Position numbers and translations under genes: made by a program
Part shown: positions 26,956-36,078 of the stretch, in pieces
Numbering within the stretch: the first letter of the stretch is position 1
Layout of the letters: each line of letters opens with the position of its first letter
Notes under the pieces: generated by a model
What the model was told of the DNA's origin: nothing
Database searches by the model: none
The model's input: the letters and a program-made list of their open reading frames with translations, nothing else
Source of the DNA: Polaromonas sp.
Lineage (GTDB): Bacteria > Pseudomonadota > Gammaproteobacteria > Burkholderiales > Burkholderiaceae_C
DNA length: 64,000 bases
NCBI GenBank assembly: GCA_013297865.1
Contig: JAAFIP010000017.1
Coordinates: 1 to 64,000 of the forward strand
Direction of reading: 5' to 3'

Positions 26956-26988
26956 AAGCCACAAGATAACCAGAATACTACAAAAATA

Positions 26989-27017
26989 ATAGCTGCCCCC
27001 GCGATATTCTATTGGTC
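26989..27017 (-). repeat. Dispersed element, copy 7
   Basis: On the minus strand AGACCAATAGAATATCGCGG then GGGCAGCTATT: the same AGACCAATA lead and GGGGCAGC variant as the copy after rpoC. It lies 123 bp beyond the Rieske gene's 3' end. Confidence 0.88.
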
Positions 27018-27139
27018 TACAGCACTAAACAGTACTACAGCAGACCGCCAGCAGACTCCCTCTGAAGCGTCTGCTGCACCAGCGCGCGAAATCGCACTAG
27101 CGCTGCATCCATATGCAGCGGCAACATGGGCGCGTCGGG

Positions 27140-28063
27140 CTACAGGGCGATGTTGCGTGCCTGGGCGGTGATCATGTCGCGGTCTTCGTTGAAGGCGGCG
27201 ATCAGGGCGTTGTAGATGATCTGCACCACCTCGGGGTTGGCGCTGGTGCCATGGTGCGATTGCTGGAAAAAATAGTGCGTGGTCGTAGCGGTCTCAGGCG
27301 TTACCGTTTGGCAGCTGTGCAGCCGGATGGCGCGGGACAAGTCATCGGGCGCGTCCTCCACCGGCCTGCCACCCGAGTGCATCAGCAACGTGCCGGGCAG
27401 CACAAAGTCGTAGATAAACCAGCGGTCCACCATACCCTGAAAGGTTTTCATACGCTGGTAGTAGGCCGGTGGCGGCACGTTGGGCACGCGGCGGCTGACT
27501 TTGATGCCGCGTGGAATGCTCTCTATCTCGGGCCGCGCCTGCGCTATGGCCTGTGAGCCACCCAGAGTCTTTTCATGCACATACGACAGGTGCGAAAAGT
27601 CCAGCAGGTTGTCGCAGATCAGCGCCTGCGGCGTCTCGTAATGAAAGTAGCCTGGCTGGTAGTGCCACTCAGGATGGTCGTTGGAAAAGTTATCGGGCAA
27701 GAGCGCGGGGTCGGCCCGCTCGGCATCGCCCATCCAGACAAAAATCCATTTGTTGCGCGTGGTGCAAGGGTAGCTGCGCACACAGGCCTTGGCAGGCGGT
27801 GCGTCCATGCCCGGGGCTTCGGTGCACACGCCGCGCGCGTCAAACTTCAGCCCGTGGTAGCCGCAGCGCACACTGTCGCCTTCCTTGCGGCCGCGCGACA
27901 GGGGCGCAGCGCGGTGGCAGCAGCGGTCTTGCAGCGCCGCGACGGAGCCGTTGGCCGTGCGGTACAGCAAGATGGGCTCGCCCAGCACCGTGCGAGAGAA
28001 CAATGCCTCAGGCAAGACCTCATGATCCCAGGCGATAACGTACCAGCAATTGCGAATGAACAT
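27140..28063 (-). CDS. Rieske 2Fe-2S aromatic-ring oxygenase, alpha subunit
   Basis: This 307-residue oxygenase is of the vanillate-O-demethylase/phthalate-type group. The Rieske centre ligands are in CCHRAAPL (C48, H50) and CGYH (C67, H70). The mononuclear iron site is DFSHLSYVH (H158, H163, with bridging D155). Such enzymes hydroxylate or demethylate aromatics with electrons from a separate reductase, which is not in this cluster. It is the last gene of a nitrilase-flavoprotein-oxygenase operon divergent from an AraC regulator. The substrate is unknown. Confidence 0.92.
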   Translation of the reverse strand: MFIRNCWYVIAWDHEVLPEALFSRTVLGEPILLYRTANGSVAALQDRCCHRAAPLSRGRKEGDSVRCGYHGLKFDARGVCTEAPGMDAPPAKACVRSYPCTTRNKWIFVWMGDAERADPALLPDNFSNDHPEWHYQPGYFHYETPQALICDNLLDFSHLSYVHEKTLGGSQAIAQARPEIESIPRGIKVSRRVPNVPPPAYYQRMKTFQGMVDRWFIYDFVLPGTLLMHSGGRPVEDAPDDLSRAIRLHSCQTVTPETATTTHYFFQQSHHGTSANPEVVQIIYNALIAAFNEDRDMITAQARNIAL

Positions 28064-28111
28064 GGGCTGTCTCCGTGGGGCGTGAACCCAACGGACTATA
28101 AACGCTCCTGC

Positions 28112-28780
28112 TCACGCCAGCGGATTGCCATCGGCCACCATGCCGCCCCATTGGTCCATGGTGATCAGGCCGCCTACGGTGTCGGCCTTGTTCTGGTCGC
28201 GTTTGGGCAGCACGCCCTGGATGGCGTCGATACGTTTCCAGCCGGGGATGTGCTGCTCGCCGGTGACAGGGTCGGGGATGTAGCGCGACGGCTCCATGCG
28301 CTGCATGCGCGGGATGTAGCGCGGGCAGTTGGTGATCAGGGCGGTGATGTGGACCTGGATGGCGAACTGCGCCCCGGGGAATTTACTTACCAACGCTTTG
28401 TCATCGGTGAGCGTGGCTTTGCCCTGCACCCGCAGACGCGCGGGCCGGTCAAAGGCCATGAACAGCATGCCGATGTTGGAGGTGGTGGCGATGTTACCCA
28501 TCGAGTAGTACATGCCATTGCCGTCGTAGTTGGGGAACAGCAAGGTGCGGTCGTTGAGTATTTTCACAAAGCCCGGCGCGCCGCCTTTGTAGCTCACGGT
28601 GGGTGAGCCATGGTGGTCTACCGAGGCCAGCCAGAACATTTCTGCCGTGCTGATAAAGCCCTTGTCGGGCTCGCTCAGCTCGTCGTGCACGATCACCGCC
28701 AGCTCGGCGTCGGCCAGGTTGCGGGTGTCAAAACGGTCTTGCAGCTTGCGGGCTGCATCGGTGTAGGTAAATTGGTGCAT
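28112..28780 (-). CDS. Pyridoxamine-5'-phosphate-oxidase-family FMN protein
   Basis: This ~222-residue protein has the FMN-binding split-barrel fold (FLASVDHHGSPTVSYKGGAPGF-like core, split as FWLASVDHHGSPTVSYK). It belongs to the larger PPOX-related group, not the vitamin B6 enzyme itself. The start at 28780 is set by a strong AAGGAG eight bases upstream. It lies 25 bp after the nitrilase gene and 48 bp before the Rieske gene, so it may pass electrons in the pathway, for example as a flavin reductase. That role is inference. Confidence 0.85.
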   Translation of the reverse strand: MHQFTYTDAARKLQDRFDTRNLADAELAVIVHDELSEPDKGFISTAEMFWLASVDHHGSPTVSYKGGAPGFVKILNDRTLLFPNYDGNGMYYSMGNIATTSNIGMLFMAFDRPARLRVQGKATLTDDKALVSKFPGAQFAIQVHITALITNCPRYIPRMQRMEPSRYIPDPVTGEQHIPGWKRIDAIQGVLPKRDQNKADTVGGLITMDQWGGMVADGNPLA

Positions 28781-28805
28781 CACGGCGCTCCTTGCTGTCA
28801 ACAAC

Positions 28806-29816
28806 TCATACCTGCTCGGCGGCAGACTCTGCCGCCTGGCGCAGGCCCTGGTCAAAGTTCACCACCGGGCGGCGGCGGCTACGGTCCAGCATCAGGCGCG
28901 TCACATCGGGGCGTGAGTAGTGGCCCACGGGGTCTGCTGCAGCTTTGGCCACCGAAATCATCGGCAGGCTGATCTCAGCGTACAAAATGCCTTCCTGGTC
29001 TTCGGGCAGGCTTTCGCACAGCGGGCGGCCGTCAGGGCCAAAGATCATCGAGAAGCCGCCCCCGGCCTTGCCGGTCTCGGGGTTGAGCATGGCGCGCTTG
29101 TCGGGTGTGTCGCACAGCATCTCGAAGGTATCGTTACCGGTCAGCGCCACGGCGGCCAGCACATAACAGCTGCCTTCTACCGCATAGGTTTGGCTGGCAG
29201 CCAGGTTGACCTGGTGGCCCAGCGCATAGGCACCGCCTCGGTACAGCGTGAACGAAGGCCAGGATGCGATATGCACCTGCTCATGCATCGAGTACATGGC
29301 GTATTTGGACAGCGGCTGCAGATGCTCCCAGCAGCACAGCCCACCCACGCGGCCCACGCTGGTGTCGGCCACCTGAAAGTCCGAGCCATCGCCCTCGCCA
29401 AACAGGGTGCGCTCCACATGCGTGGGCTTGAGCTTGCGGCGCGCGTAGATCAGTTTGCCGTGGTCGCCAATCAGCGCCTGGGCCATGTACAGGCTGCCGC
29501 CGTCGATCTCGGTAAAGCCCATCATCACATTGATCTTGCCGCGCCCTGCGGCCTTGCACAGCGCCGCCATCTCGGGGCCGTCCACGCGCATGGAGTTAGC
29601 ATGGTAGCGCGGCACAAACTGCAGGCCCCAGGCCGGTGGGCCCAGCCACAGCCACCAGGGGTAGCCGGGTATCCAGGTTTCGGGAAAGGCGATCAGCTTG
29701 GCCCCAGCCGCTGCTGCCTCGTCGATCAGCTTGATGGCCTTGACCAAGCTGCCTTGCAAGTCCATAAACACGGGGGCGGCCTGGACGACGGCGGCTTTGA
29801 AATTGCTGTGAACCAT
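28806..29816 (-). CDS. Nitrilase
   Basis: This 336-residue enzyme is a true nitrilase-branch carbon-nitrogen hydrolase, converting R-CN to R-COOH and ammonia. The catalytic triad is visible: E46 in [13 protein letters not shown]130 in [17 protein letters not shown] and C162 in [11 protein letters not shown]. The start at 29816 follows AGGAGA; an 11-codon extension lacks support. It is first in the operon and divergent from an AraC-family regulator, as in several known nitrilase loci. Aliphatic, arylacetonitrile or heteroaromatic substrates cannot be told apart from sequence. Confidence 0.93.
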   Translation of the reverse strand: MVHSNFKAAVVQAAPVFMDLQGSLVKAIKLIDEAAAAGAKLIAFPETWIPGYPWWLWLGPPAWGLQFVPRYHANSMRVDGPEMAALCKAAGRGKINVMMGFTEIDGGSLYMAQALIGDHGKLIYARRKLKPTHVERTLFGEGDGSDFQVADTSVGRVGGLCCWEHLQPLSKYAMYSMHEQVHIASWPSFTLYRGGAYALGHQVNLAASQTYAVEGSCYVLAAVALTGNDTFEMLCDTPDKRAMLNPETGKAGGGFSMIFGPDGRPLCESLPEDQEGILYAEISLPMISVAKAAADPVGHYSRPDVTRLMLDRSRRRPVVNFDQGLRQAAESAAEQV

Positions 29817-29987
29817 AAAAATATCTCCTGAGTTTGACAATGAATGCACAGCGCCATGCTAGGGCTGCACCCCGGCTTGGCGCTTGGCTGCAGACGCGCT
29901 GTGTGTTGTCTGGCGGCGCGCCGGGGGATAAGTTGCCAAGTGCAACGGGCAGCGCTAATATGTATATCCCGCGTTTCGGTGCCGCCC

Positions 29988-30959
29988 ATGCTGACCACGC
30001 TTTCCATCAACGATGTTCCTGCTGCCCAGCGCGCCATGGCCTGGCGCGACGCCGTGTGCGACACCTTTGTGCGGCTGGAATGCACGCCCGAGCGCCATGC
30101 CCCGTTGCATGGCAGCATCCAGACAGGTATGTTGGGCCAGCTGCATGTGGCGCGGGTACAAAGCTCGCCGCAGTTTGTCGAGCGCACCGTGGCGCGGGCC
30201 CAGCAGGCAGAAGAGGCCTTTGTGCTGCTGAGCGTGCAGCTGCGCGGGCGCACCGTGGTGCAACAGGGCTCGTCCCAGGCGGTGCTCACGCCGGGCTGCA
30301 TTGCTTTTTATGACACCACCCGCCCCTACACCCTGACCCTACCCAGCGACTTTGACCAACTGGTGCTGCACCTGCCGCACCACATGTTGCAAAGCAAAAC
30401 ACTGGGCGGACTGGACCACATGGCCGAGCGCCTGCATGCCAGCAACCCATTTGCCCAGGCCATCCTGGCGCTGGCACCGCAGCTGCTGCGCATGGTGGGC
30501 GCGGCGCGGCCCGCGGTGGCCGAGCGCACCTGCGCTGCGGCGGTAGAGCTGATCGCACTGGCGATGGATTCACTGTCCGACCCGTCCAGTGCCGACAGCG
30601 ACGCGCTAGCCCCCACGCAGGGCGCTGCCGCAGACGCACTGGTGTGGCGCACGCGCGAGCTGATCAGCCGCCAGCTGGACGACACCGAGCTGAGCCCGGC
30701 GCGCCTGGCGAGCCAGGTGCATGTGTCGCTGCGCCGGCTGCAGGAGGTGTTTCAAGATCAGGGCACCACGCTGAGCGACAGCATCTGGGACATGCGGCTG
30801 GACTACGCACGCAGCCTGCTGGCCTCGGCCCAGAGCGTGCGCGAGTCGATCAGCACCATCGCCTACCGCGCAGGTTTTGGCGACCTGGCCCACTTCAGCC
30901 GCCGTTTCCGCCAGCGCTATGGGGTATCACCCAGTGAGTTTCGCGCCACACTGCATTAG
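29988..30959 (+). CDS. AraC-family transcriptional regulator
   Basis: This ~323-residue regulator has an AraC-binding-like N-terminal domain and a C-terminal double helix-turn-helix (residues ~220-320) with SLRRLQEVFQDQGTTLSDSI and the typical IAYRAGFGDLAHFSRRFRQR. The start at 29988 (MLTTLSINDVP) is preferred; upstream in-frame codons overlap the divergent promoter region. It is separated by 171 bp from the nitrilase gene and probably activates that operon in response to a nitrile or its acid. Confidence 0.92.
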   Translation: MLTTLSINDVPAAQRAMAWRDAVCDTFVRLECTPERHAPLHGSIQTGMLGQLHVARVQSSPQFVERTVARAQQAEEAFVLLSVQLRGRTVVQQGSSQAVLTPGCIAFYDTTRPYTLTLPSDFDQLVLHLPHHMLQSKTLGGLDHMAERLHASNPFAQAILALAPQLLRMVGAARPAVAERTCAAAVELIALAMDSLSDPSSADSDALAPTQGAAADALVWRTRELISRQLDDTELSPARLASQVHVSLRRLQEVFQDQGTTLSDSIWDMRLDYARSLLASAQSVRESISTIAYRAGFGDLAHFSRRFRQRYGVSPSEFRATLH

Positions 30960-31019
30960 CATCAGTCCCAAGCTGCAGCACTTCGTCTTTCGTCTGCAGC
31001 GTACAACACGGAGACATCG

Positions 31020-32018
31020 ATGCACCCCAGCCCAGCCCCCAAGTCTGTCCATTTGTCACGCCGCCAGGCGGCCGCATTGATTGCAGCCCCTGCGCTGCTC
31101 AGCACACGCGCCTTTGCGCAGGACAAATACCCCAGCAAGCCCATCACCCTGATCTGCCCCTGGCCTACCGGCGGCAGCTCTGACGCCGTAGTGCGCGCCT
31201 TTGGCGAGTCGCTGGGCCGCCAGCTCGGCGGTGCCACCGTGATCATCGACAACAAGCCTGGCGCGGGCGGCACTTTGGGTGCCACAGCTTTGGTCAACGC
31301 CAAGCCCGATGGCTACACGCTGTCTCAGCTGCCGCTGGGTATTTACCGCATCCCCCATATGCAAAAGACGGCGTTTGACCCGGTCAAAGACCTTACCCAC
31401 ATTGCCTGCGTTACGGGCTACACCTTCGGCCTGGCCGCCACCATGGACGCGCCCTACAAAACCCTCAAGGAGATGGTGGCTTGGGCCAAGGCCAACCCCG
31501 GCAAACTGACCTACGGCCACACCGGCACGGGCACCACGCCACATCTGGCGTTTGAGGAGTTTTCCATGAAGGCGGGTATCACCAGCCAGGACATCCCCTA
31601 CAAAGGCTCGGCCGAAATTCTGCAGGCCATTTTGGGCAACCAGATTCCGCTGATGAGTGGCACCACCGAGTTTGCGCCGCATGTGAAGGCGGGCAAGCTG
31701 CGCCTGCTGGCCACGCTGGGCCGCGAGCGCAACAAAGCCTTCCCCGACATTCCCACTGTCAAGGAAAGCGGCTGGGACACCATTACCGAGTCGCCGTTTG
31801 GCTTTGGCGGCCCCAAGGGCATGGACGCCAGTGTGGTGAAAGTGCTGCAAGACGCATTGCGCAAAACCGTGGAAGACCCCAAGGTGCTGGAGACCCTGGA
31901 CAAGTTCTTCCAGCCGGTGATTTACATGGACAGCGCGGAATACAGCCGCTATGCGGTGCGCACCTTTGAGGCCGAGCGCGCCACCATCGAACGGCTGGGA
32001 CTGGCTAAAAAGTCCTGA
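31020..32018 (+). CDS. Bug/TctC-family periplasmic solute receptor
   Basis: This 332-residue extracytoplasmic binding protein begins with a Tat-like or Sec signal (SRRQAAALIAAPALLSTRAFA). The mature start is typical of the family (YPSKPITLICPWPTGGSSD), as are the NKPGAGGT and PDGYTL motifs. Members bind carboxylates for TctAB transporters or act as sensors; no tctAB is nearby, which is common for the amplified Bug receptors of betaproteobacteria. Placed just after the AraC gene, it may capture the acid produced or used by the nitrilase cluster. Confidence 0.92.
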   Translation: MHPSPAPKSVHLSRRQAAALIAAPALLSTRAFAQDKYPSKPITLICPWPTGGSSDAVVRAFGESLGRQLGGATVIIDNKPGAGGTLGATALVNAKPDGYTLSQLPLGIYRIPHMQKTAFDPVKDLTHIACVTGYTFGLAATMDAPYKTLKEMVAWAKANPGKLTYGHTGTGTTPHLAFEEFSMKAGITSQDIPYKGSAEILQAILGNQIPLMSGTTEFAPHVKAGKLRLLATLGRERNKAFPDIPTVKESGWDTITESPFGFGGPKGMDASVVKVLQDALRKTVEDPKVLETLDKFFQPVIYMDSAEYSRYAVRTFEAERATIERLGLAKKS

Positions 32019-32054
32019 GCCTGGGGTTTGCTGCAGTGCAGCGATAATCGGGGC

Positions 32055-33635
32055 ATGCATCTGTCAGCCCCTGGGTTCGGTATTGGTCGGTTTCTGCGCA
32101 AAGGCGCTTCACGCTGCGCTGCGCTGGCCCTGCTGGCCACCTGCCCCATTGGCCATGCGACCGAGGCTTTGCCCGCGCAGGTGCTTAGCGCCCTGGCGCG
32201 TGCGGGCGTGCCGCGTGATGCCATCAGTGTGGTGGTGGCTAACGTGCCAGCGGCCGCCACACTGACCGCAGCGCCCCTGCTGGTCAGCGAAAGTGCTGGC
32301 ACGACCAGCACCCTTGCCGCCACACCGCGCACCAGCACGGCCACTGCGGCAGTGCCCAGCGCCACAGCCTACCGCCTGAGCCACCGCCCCGAGGCCAGCG
32401 TCAACCCCGCTTCGGTGATGAAGCTGATCACCACCTATGCCGCGCTGGATACGCTGGGCCCCGACTTCACCTGGAAAAACCGGGTGCTGGTCGACGGCAC
32501 CATCGTGCGCGGCGGTGTGCTGGAGGGCAATTTGATCCTGCGCGGCAGCGGCGACCCCAAGCTGGTGCTGGAGCGCATTCAGGACCTGTTTGGCAAGGTG
32601 CAGGCCAAGGGCGTGCGCGAGATTCGCGGCGACATCATCCTGGACCGCAGTGTGTTCAACGTGCCGGACAAGAACCCGGCGGATTTTGATGACGAGCCGC
32701 TGCGCCCCTACAACGCCGCGCCCGATGGCCTGCTGGTGAATTTCAAATCGCTGATCTTTACCTTCAGCCCCGACCCGGTCAACCAGCGGGTGCTGGTGAA
32801 ATCCGAACCCCCGATTGCCGGGGTGGAGATTCCTGCCGAACTGCCCCTGTCCAGCGGCAACTGCGGCGACTGGAAAAGCCAGCTCAAAGCCGATTTTTCC
32901 ACGCCCTCCAAAGTCAGCTTTGCAGGCCGTTTTGCAGCCAGCTGCGGCGACCGCGTGTGGGCTGTGGCCTACAGCGAGCCGCGCGCCTATGCGGCACGCG
33001 TGATCCAGGGCATGTGGCTGGCCTCGGGCGGCGCCCTCACTGGCATTGTGCGTGAAGACGCCGTGCCCCGCACCGCCCGTCCGCTGCTGACTGCAGAGTC
33101 GCTGCCGCTGTCAGACATCATTGCCGATGTGAACAAGTATTCCAACAATGTCATGGCGCAGCAGGTGTTTCTTACCCTCTCCGCCCAAAGCCGCAATGGG
33201 CGCGCCAGCTTTGAGGCCTCCAAGCTGAAACTGGCCGCCTGGTGGAAAAAGAATCTGCTTGGTTTCAGCCCACCGCTGATCGAGAACGGCTCGGGCCTGT
33301 CGCGCAAAGAGCGCAGCAGTGCACAGGCTCTCACGGGCTTGCTGCACCATGCGGCACTGAACCCGCATGCCGAAGTGTTCGCCAGCTCACTGGGCATCGC
33401 AGGGGTGGACGGCACGGTAAGCCGAATGCGTGAGCGCAGCCCCAGCTCAGAGGCGATTGGCAATGCGCAGCTCAAAACCGGTACCTTGGTGAATGTGGTG
33501 GCCATTGCAGGCTATGCGACGGGCCGCAGCGGCCAACGTTATAGCGTGGTGGGCATCATCAACCACCCCAAGGCAGCTGCGGCGCGGCCTGCACTGGACG
33601 CTTTGCTGGAATGGACCATCAAGGATGCCCCATGA
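32055..33635 (+). CDS. dacB: D-alanyl-D-alanine carboxypeptidase/endopeptidase (PBP4 type)
   Basis: This periplasmic peptidase trims and cleaves peptidoglycan cross-links. Catalytic motifs are SVMK (S120, K123), KYSNN (SxN) and KTGT. A signal peptide covers the first ~35 residues (ALALLATCPIGHA). Between the N-terminal strand (VVANVPAA) and the RPEASVNPASVMK box there is about 40 residues of threonine/serine/alanine-rich sequence that PBP4 proteins normally lack. The start at 32055 gives 526 residues; an upstream in-frame start at 32028 is less likely. Confidence 0.93.
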   Translation: MHLSAPGFGIGRFLRKGASRCAALALLATCPIGHATEALPAQVLSALARAGVPRDAISVVVANVPAAATLTAAPLLVSESAGTTSTLAATPRTSTATAAVPSATAYRLSHRPEASVNPASVMKLITTYAALDTLGPDFTWKNRVLVDGTIVRGGVLEGNLILRGSGDPKLVLERIQDLFGKVQAKGVREIRGDIILDRSVFNVPDKNPADFDDEPLRPYNAAPDGLLVNFKSLIFTFSPDPVNQRVLVKSEPPIAGVEIPAELPLSSGNCGDWKSQLKADFSTPSKVSFAGRFAASCGDRVWAVAYSEPRAYAARVIQGMWLASGGALTGIVREDAVPRTARPLLTAESLPLSDIIADVNKYSNNVMAQQVFLTLSAQSRNGRASFEASKLKLAAWWKKNLLGFSPPLIENGSGLSRKERSSAQALTGLLHHAALNPHAEVFASSLGIAGVDGTVSRMRERSPSSEAIGNAQLKTGTLVNVVAIAGYATGRSGQRYSVVGIINHPKAAAARPALDALLEWTIKDAP

Positions 33636-33685
33636 GCCGACAGAGGTCTGGATTTACTCCATTTTAAGCATCCAATACGCCTCTA

Positions 33686-33715
33686 AGCTAATAGAATATC
33701 GCGGGAAAAGCTATA
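33686..33715 (+). repeat. Dispersed element, copy 8
   Basis: AAGCTAATAGAATATCGCGG then GAAAAGCTATAAA, 50 bp after dacB. The flank ATTTTAAGCAT 25 bp upstream is identical to that of the rpoC-proximal copy. Confidence 0.88.
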
Positions 33716-33765
33716 AATAATATAGCAATTAGTTTCTTTCATCATCTTCAATTTTCCACACTGTC

Positions 33766-34029
33766 ATGTCCCCATTCGACATCATTGGCTATCTGGCCGC
33801 CAGCCTGACCACCGCCAGCTTCATGCCCCAGGCTTGGAAGACGTTTCAGACCAAAGACGTCAGCGGTATCTCACTGGGCATGTACAGCATGTTCACCGCA
33901 GGCATCGCACTGTGGCTGGTCTATGGCCTGCTGATCGGCGCCTGGCCCATCGTGATTGCCAATATCATCACCCTGGTGCTGGCATCGGCCATACTGGCCA
34001 TGAAACTGCGTTACCGCAGCAAAACATAA
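33766..34029 (+). CDS. SemiSWEET sugar transporter
   Basis: This 87-residue protein has three transmembrane helices with the PQ-loop (SFMPQAWKTFQTKDVSGIS), the size and pattern of bacterial SemiSWEETs. These dimerise to make a facilitated sugar uniporter. It lies 130 bp after dacB with its own upstream region. The transported sugar is unknown. Confidence 0.9.
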   Translation: MSPFDIIGYLAASLTTASFMPQAWKTFQTKDVSGISLGMYSMFTAGIALWLVYGLLIGAWPIVIANIITLVLASAILAMKLRYRSKT

Positions 34030-34116
34030 CACCCCTTCTGCCCTCGCGCCGGCGCTGTGGTGATCTCGCCACCGCCGTTCGAATTAGATGTGCTGAACTA
34101 CACACTCTCAGTATTT

Positions 34117-34137
34117 ACCCCTCTGCACAACAGGGGT
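34117..34137 (+). terminator. Weak hairpin after SemiSWEET
   Basis: ACCCCT pairs with AGGGGT across a 9-nt loop and is followed by TCTTTG. The stem is short, so termination is uncertain. Confidence 0.3.
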
Positions 34138-34163
34138 TCTTTGACCTAACATTGCCTTACAAA

Positions 34164-34183
34164 AAAAGAACGACCGTTCTTTT
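34164..34183. promoter_or_regulatory. Perfect 20-bp dyad, candidate operator
   Basis: AAAAGAACG-AC-CGTTCTTTT, 36 bp before the GDSL lipoprotein start. The symmetry and size suit a TetR-type repressor. No such regulator lies nearby. Confidence 0.5.
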
Positions 34184-34218
34184 ACCGTTTCATCACCCTT
34201 AAGGCTAGGAGCAAAACC

Positions 34219-35313
34219 ATGACAGCTTGGAAATACACACTCAGCGCGCTAGGCGCGGCGATCATTTTGGCGGGCTGCGGAGGTGGGGGCGCTGGCGACC
34301 AAACCACCAAAGCCAATTTTTCTGGCATGGTGAACTTTGGCGATAGCTTGAGTGATGTGGGCTCCTACAAAGTTGGAACCGTAGCCGCTTTGGGCGGTGG
34401 CAAATACACGGTTAACGGACCCAATGCGCTGAACTGGACTGAAATTGTTGCCAAGGTCTACGGCGTGTCAGCGCCTTGCGCAGCCCAGACAGGTTTGGAT
34501 GGCTTGGCTTCACAGGGCTTTTCTGTACCTCCCACCAATAACGCAAGCTGCTTCAGCTATGCACAAGGCGGCGCTCGGGTCACACTGCAACCTGGCCCTG
34601 GCAACAAGCTTCTGGGCGGCAATAACGCGGTGCTGGGACAACTGACCGTACCCGTCAAAGACCAGATGCTCGCGCATTTGGCGAAAAATGGTGGCGCCTA
34701 CACAGGCAAAGAGCTGGTCACCATCATGGCTGGTGGAAACGACCTGTTCATTCAGGGCGGCAGCGTAGCGCCCACGGTTGCATTTCTGGTGAGTCAAGGA
34801 CAAACGCTGGATGCTGCGCAGACTACCGCAGCAACCGCTGCTGTTACTGCCATGGGTACCGCAGGTGCTGAACTGGCTGGCTATGTCAAGGCACTGGTAC
34901 TGGCCAAGGGCGCAAAAACCGTGGTGGTGGTGAATCTGCCTAACGTCAGCAAAACTCCTTACGCGCTGGCTCAGGATGCCGCATCGCAAGGCTTCATCAA
35001 CCTGATGGCCACCACCTTCAACGACCAGCTCAAGGCAGGCTTGGCTGGCACTGGCGTGGTGTTGGCAGATGCCTATACGGAAAGCACTACCCAAGCAAAC
35101 AATCCTGCCCCTTACGGCTTGACAAACGTGACGAAGCCAGCCTGCGGCACCAACGCATTGGGCGGTACGGCTTTGGTCTGCAACAGCAGCAACGTCATCG
35201 CTGGCGATGTTTCCCGTTATCAATATGCGGATGATGTTCACCCCACACCATTTGGCTATGAACTGCTGGCCAAATTCGTGCTGTCTGAAATGCTGAAAGC
35301 TGGCTTGATTTAA
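34219..35313 (+). CDS. GDSL/SGNH-type esterase lipoprotein
   Basis: This 364-residue secreted hydrolase has a lipoprotein signal ending LAGC (C20), then VNFGDSLSDVG with the nucleophile S43, the GGND oxyanion block, and the C-terminal DDVHPTPFGYELLAKF with the Asp-His pair. It resembles autotransporter-like or PHA-region esterases of betaproteobacteria. A good Shine-Dalgarno (TAGGAG) precedes it. It is followed by an OmpW porin 42 bp on, and the two may be co-transcribed. Confidence 0.9.
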   Translation: MTAWKYTLSALGAAIILAGCGGGGAGDQTTKANFSGMVNFGDSLSDVGSYKVGTVAALGGGKYTVNGPNALNWTEIVAKVYGVSAPCAAQTGLDGLASQGFSVPPTNNASCFSYAQGGARVTLQPGPGNKLLGGNNAVLGQLTVPVKDQMLAHLAKNGGAYTGKELVTIMAGGNDLFIQGGSVAPTVAFLVSQGQTLDAAQTTAATAAVTAMGTAGAELAGYVKALVLAKGAKTVVVVNLPNVSKTPYALAQDAASQGFINLMATTFNDQLKAGLAGTGVVLADAYTESTTQANNPAPYGLTNVTKPACGTNALGGTALVCNSSNVIAGDVSRYQYADDVHPTPFGYELLAKFVLSEMLKAGLI

Positions 35314-35355
35314 GCTGAACTATTCGCAAAACACCATCAAAGAATAGGAATAATC

Positions 35356-36015
35356 ATGAAACATACCACGATCGCTTTGGCCATCCTCGCTGCAGCCAGC
35401 ACCGCCTATGCACAAAAAGCTGGCACTATTTCTCTGGAAGCTGGCGTAACGCAGTTGTCCCCGCAAGTCACCAGTGGCGACCTGAGCGCCCCCGCCTTCC
35501 CCAATACCAAAGCCGATGTCTCCAGCGATACGGGCCTGACTGGCGCAGCCAATTACATGGCAACCGATAACATCGCAGTCAACGTGCCACTGGGCTTGGG
35601 TTTCAAGCACACGATTACGGGCGCTGGCCGGGCAGAAGGTTTTGGCAAGCTGGCTGAAGTCCGCGTCTTGCCCATCACGGTGCTGGCACAGTATCGATTT
35701 GGCCAAGCTAGCAGTCAGTTTCGGCCCTACCTCGGTGCTGGTCTGACCTATGCCAAGTTCTACAAGGCAACTGGCAGTGCAGCACTGACGGCATTGACCA
35801 ACCCCGGTGGCACCCCCACCACCCTCACGGTTGAATCAAAGCTCGCACCGACCGTGCAGCTAGGTCTGCTGTTTGGCATCAATGAAAAATGGTTTGTCAA
35901 TGCACACTATGCAAAGACATTCTTGAAAACCAAAACCAACTTTTCCACGGGTCAAACCCAAGATATCAAACTCGACCCCAATGCTTTCAGTCTTGGGGTT
36001 GGCTATAAGTTCTAA
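35356..36015 (+). CDS. ompW: OmpW-family outer-membrane protein
   Basis: This 219-residue protein has a signal peptide (ALAILAAASTAYA) and an eight-strand beta-barrel. Family markers are the central FRPYLGAGLTYAKFY, and a C-terminal FSLGVGYKF ending in phenylalanine for Bam recognition. OmpW barrels admit small hydrophobic molecules. It may serve the lipolytic protein encoded just upstream. A strong shared terminator follows. Confidence 0.93.
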   Translation: MKHTTIALAILAAASTAYAQKAGTISLEAGVTQLSPQVTSGDLSAPAFPNTKADVSSDTGLTGAANYMATDNIAVNVPLGLGFKHTITGAGRAEGFGKLAEVRVLPITVLAQYRFGQASSQFRPYLGAGLTYAKFYKATGSAALTALTNPGGTPTTLTVESKLAPTVQLGLLFGINEKWFVNAHYAKTFLKTKTNFSTGQTQDIKLDPNAFSLGVGYKF

Positions 36016-36033
36016 TTCATTCCTGATGCAATA

Positions 36034-36061
36034 AAAAGGGCCGTCAAATGACGGCCCTTTT
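36034..36061. terminator. Bidirectional terminator, ompW/ena
   Basis: AAAAGGGCCGTCA-AA-TGACGGCCCTTTT: a 13-bp stem with A- and T-tracts on both sides. It lies between the convergent ompW and ena genes and should stop both. Confidence 0.9.
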
Positions 36062-36078
36062 GCATGGGGTGATTGATC

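Larger units (their letters stand above)
26112..27139. other. Repeat-filled gene-free region
   Basis: About 1 kb between the convergent DUF3237 and Rieske-oxygenase genes contains no supportable gene. In order it holds a dispersed-element copy, 34-bp tandem repeats, hairpin A3, 9-bp tandem repeats, structured repeat B2, a duplicated B2 edge and another dispersed-element copy. All are listed separately. Confidence 0.85.
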
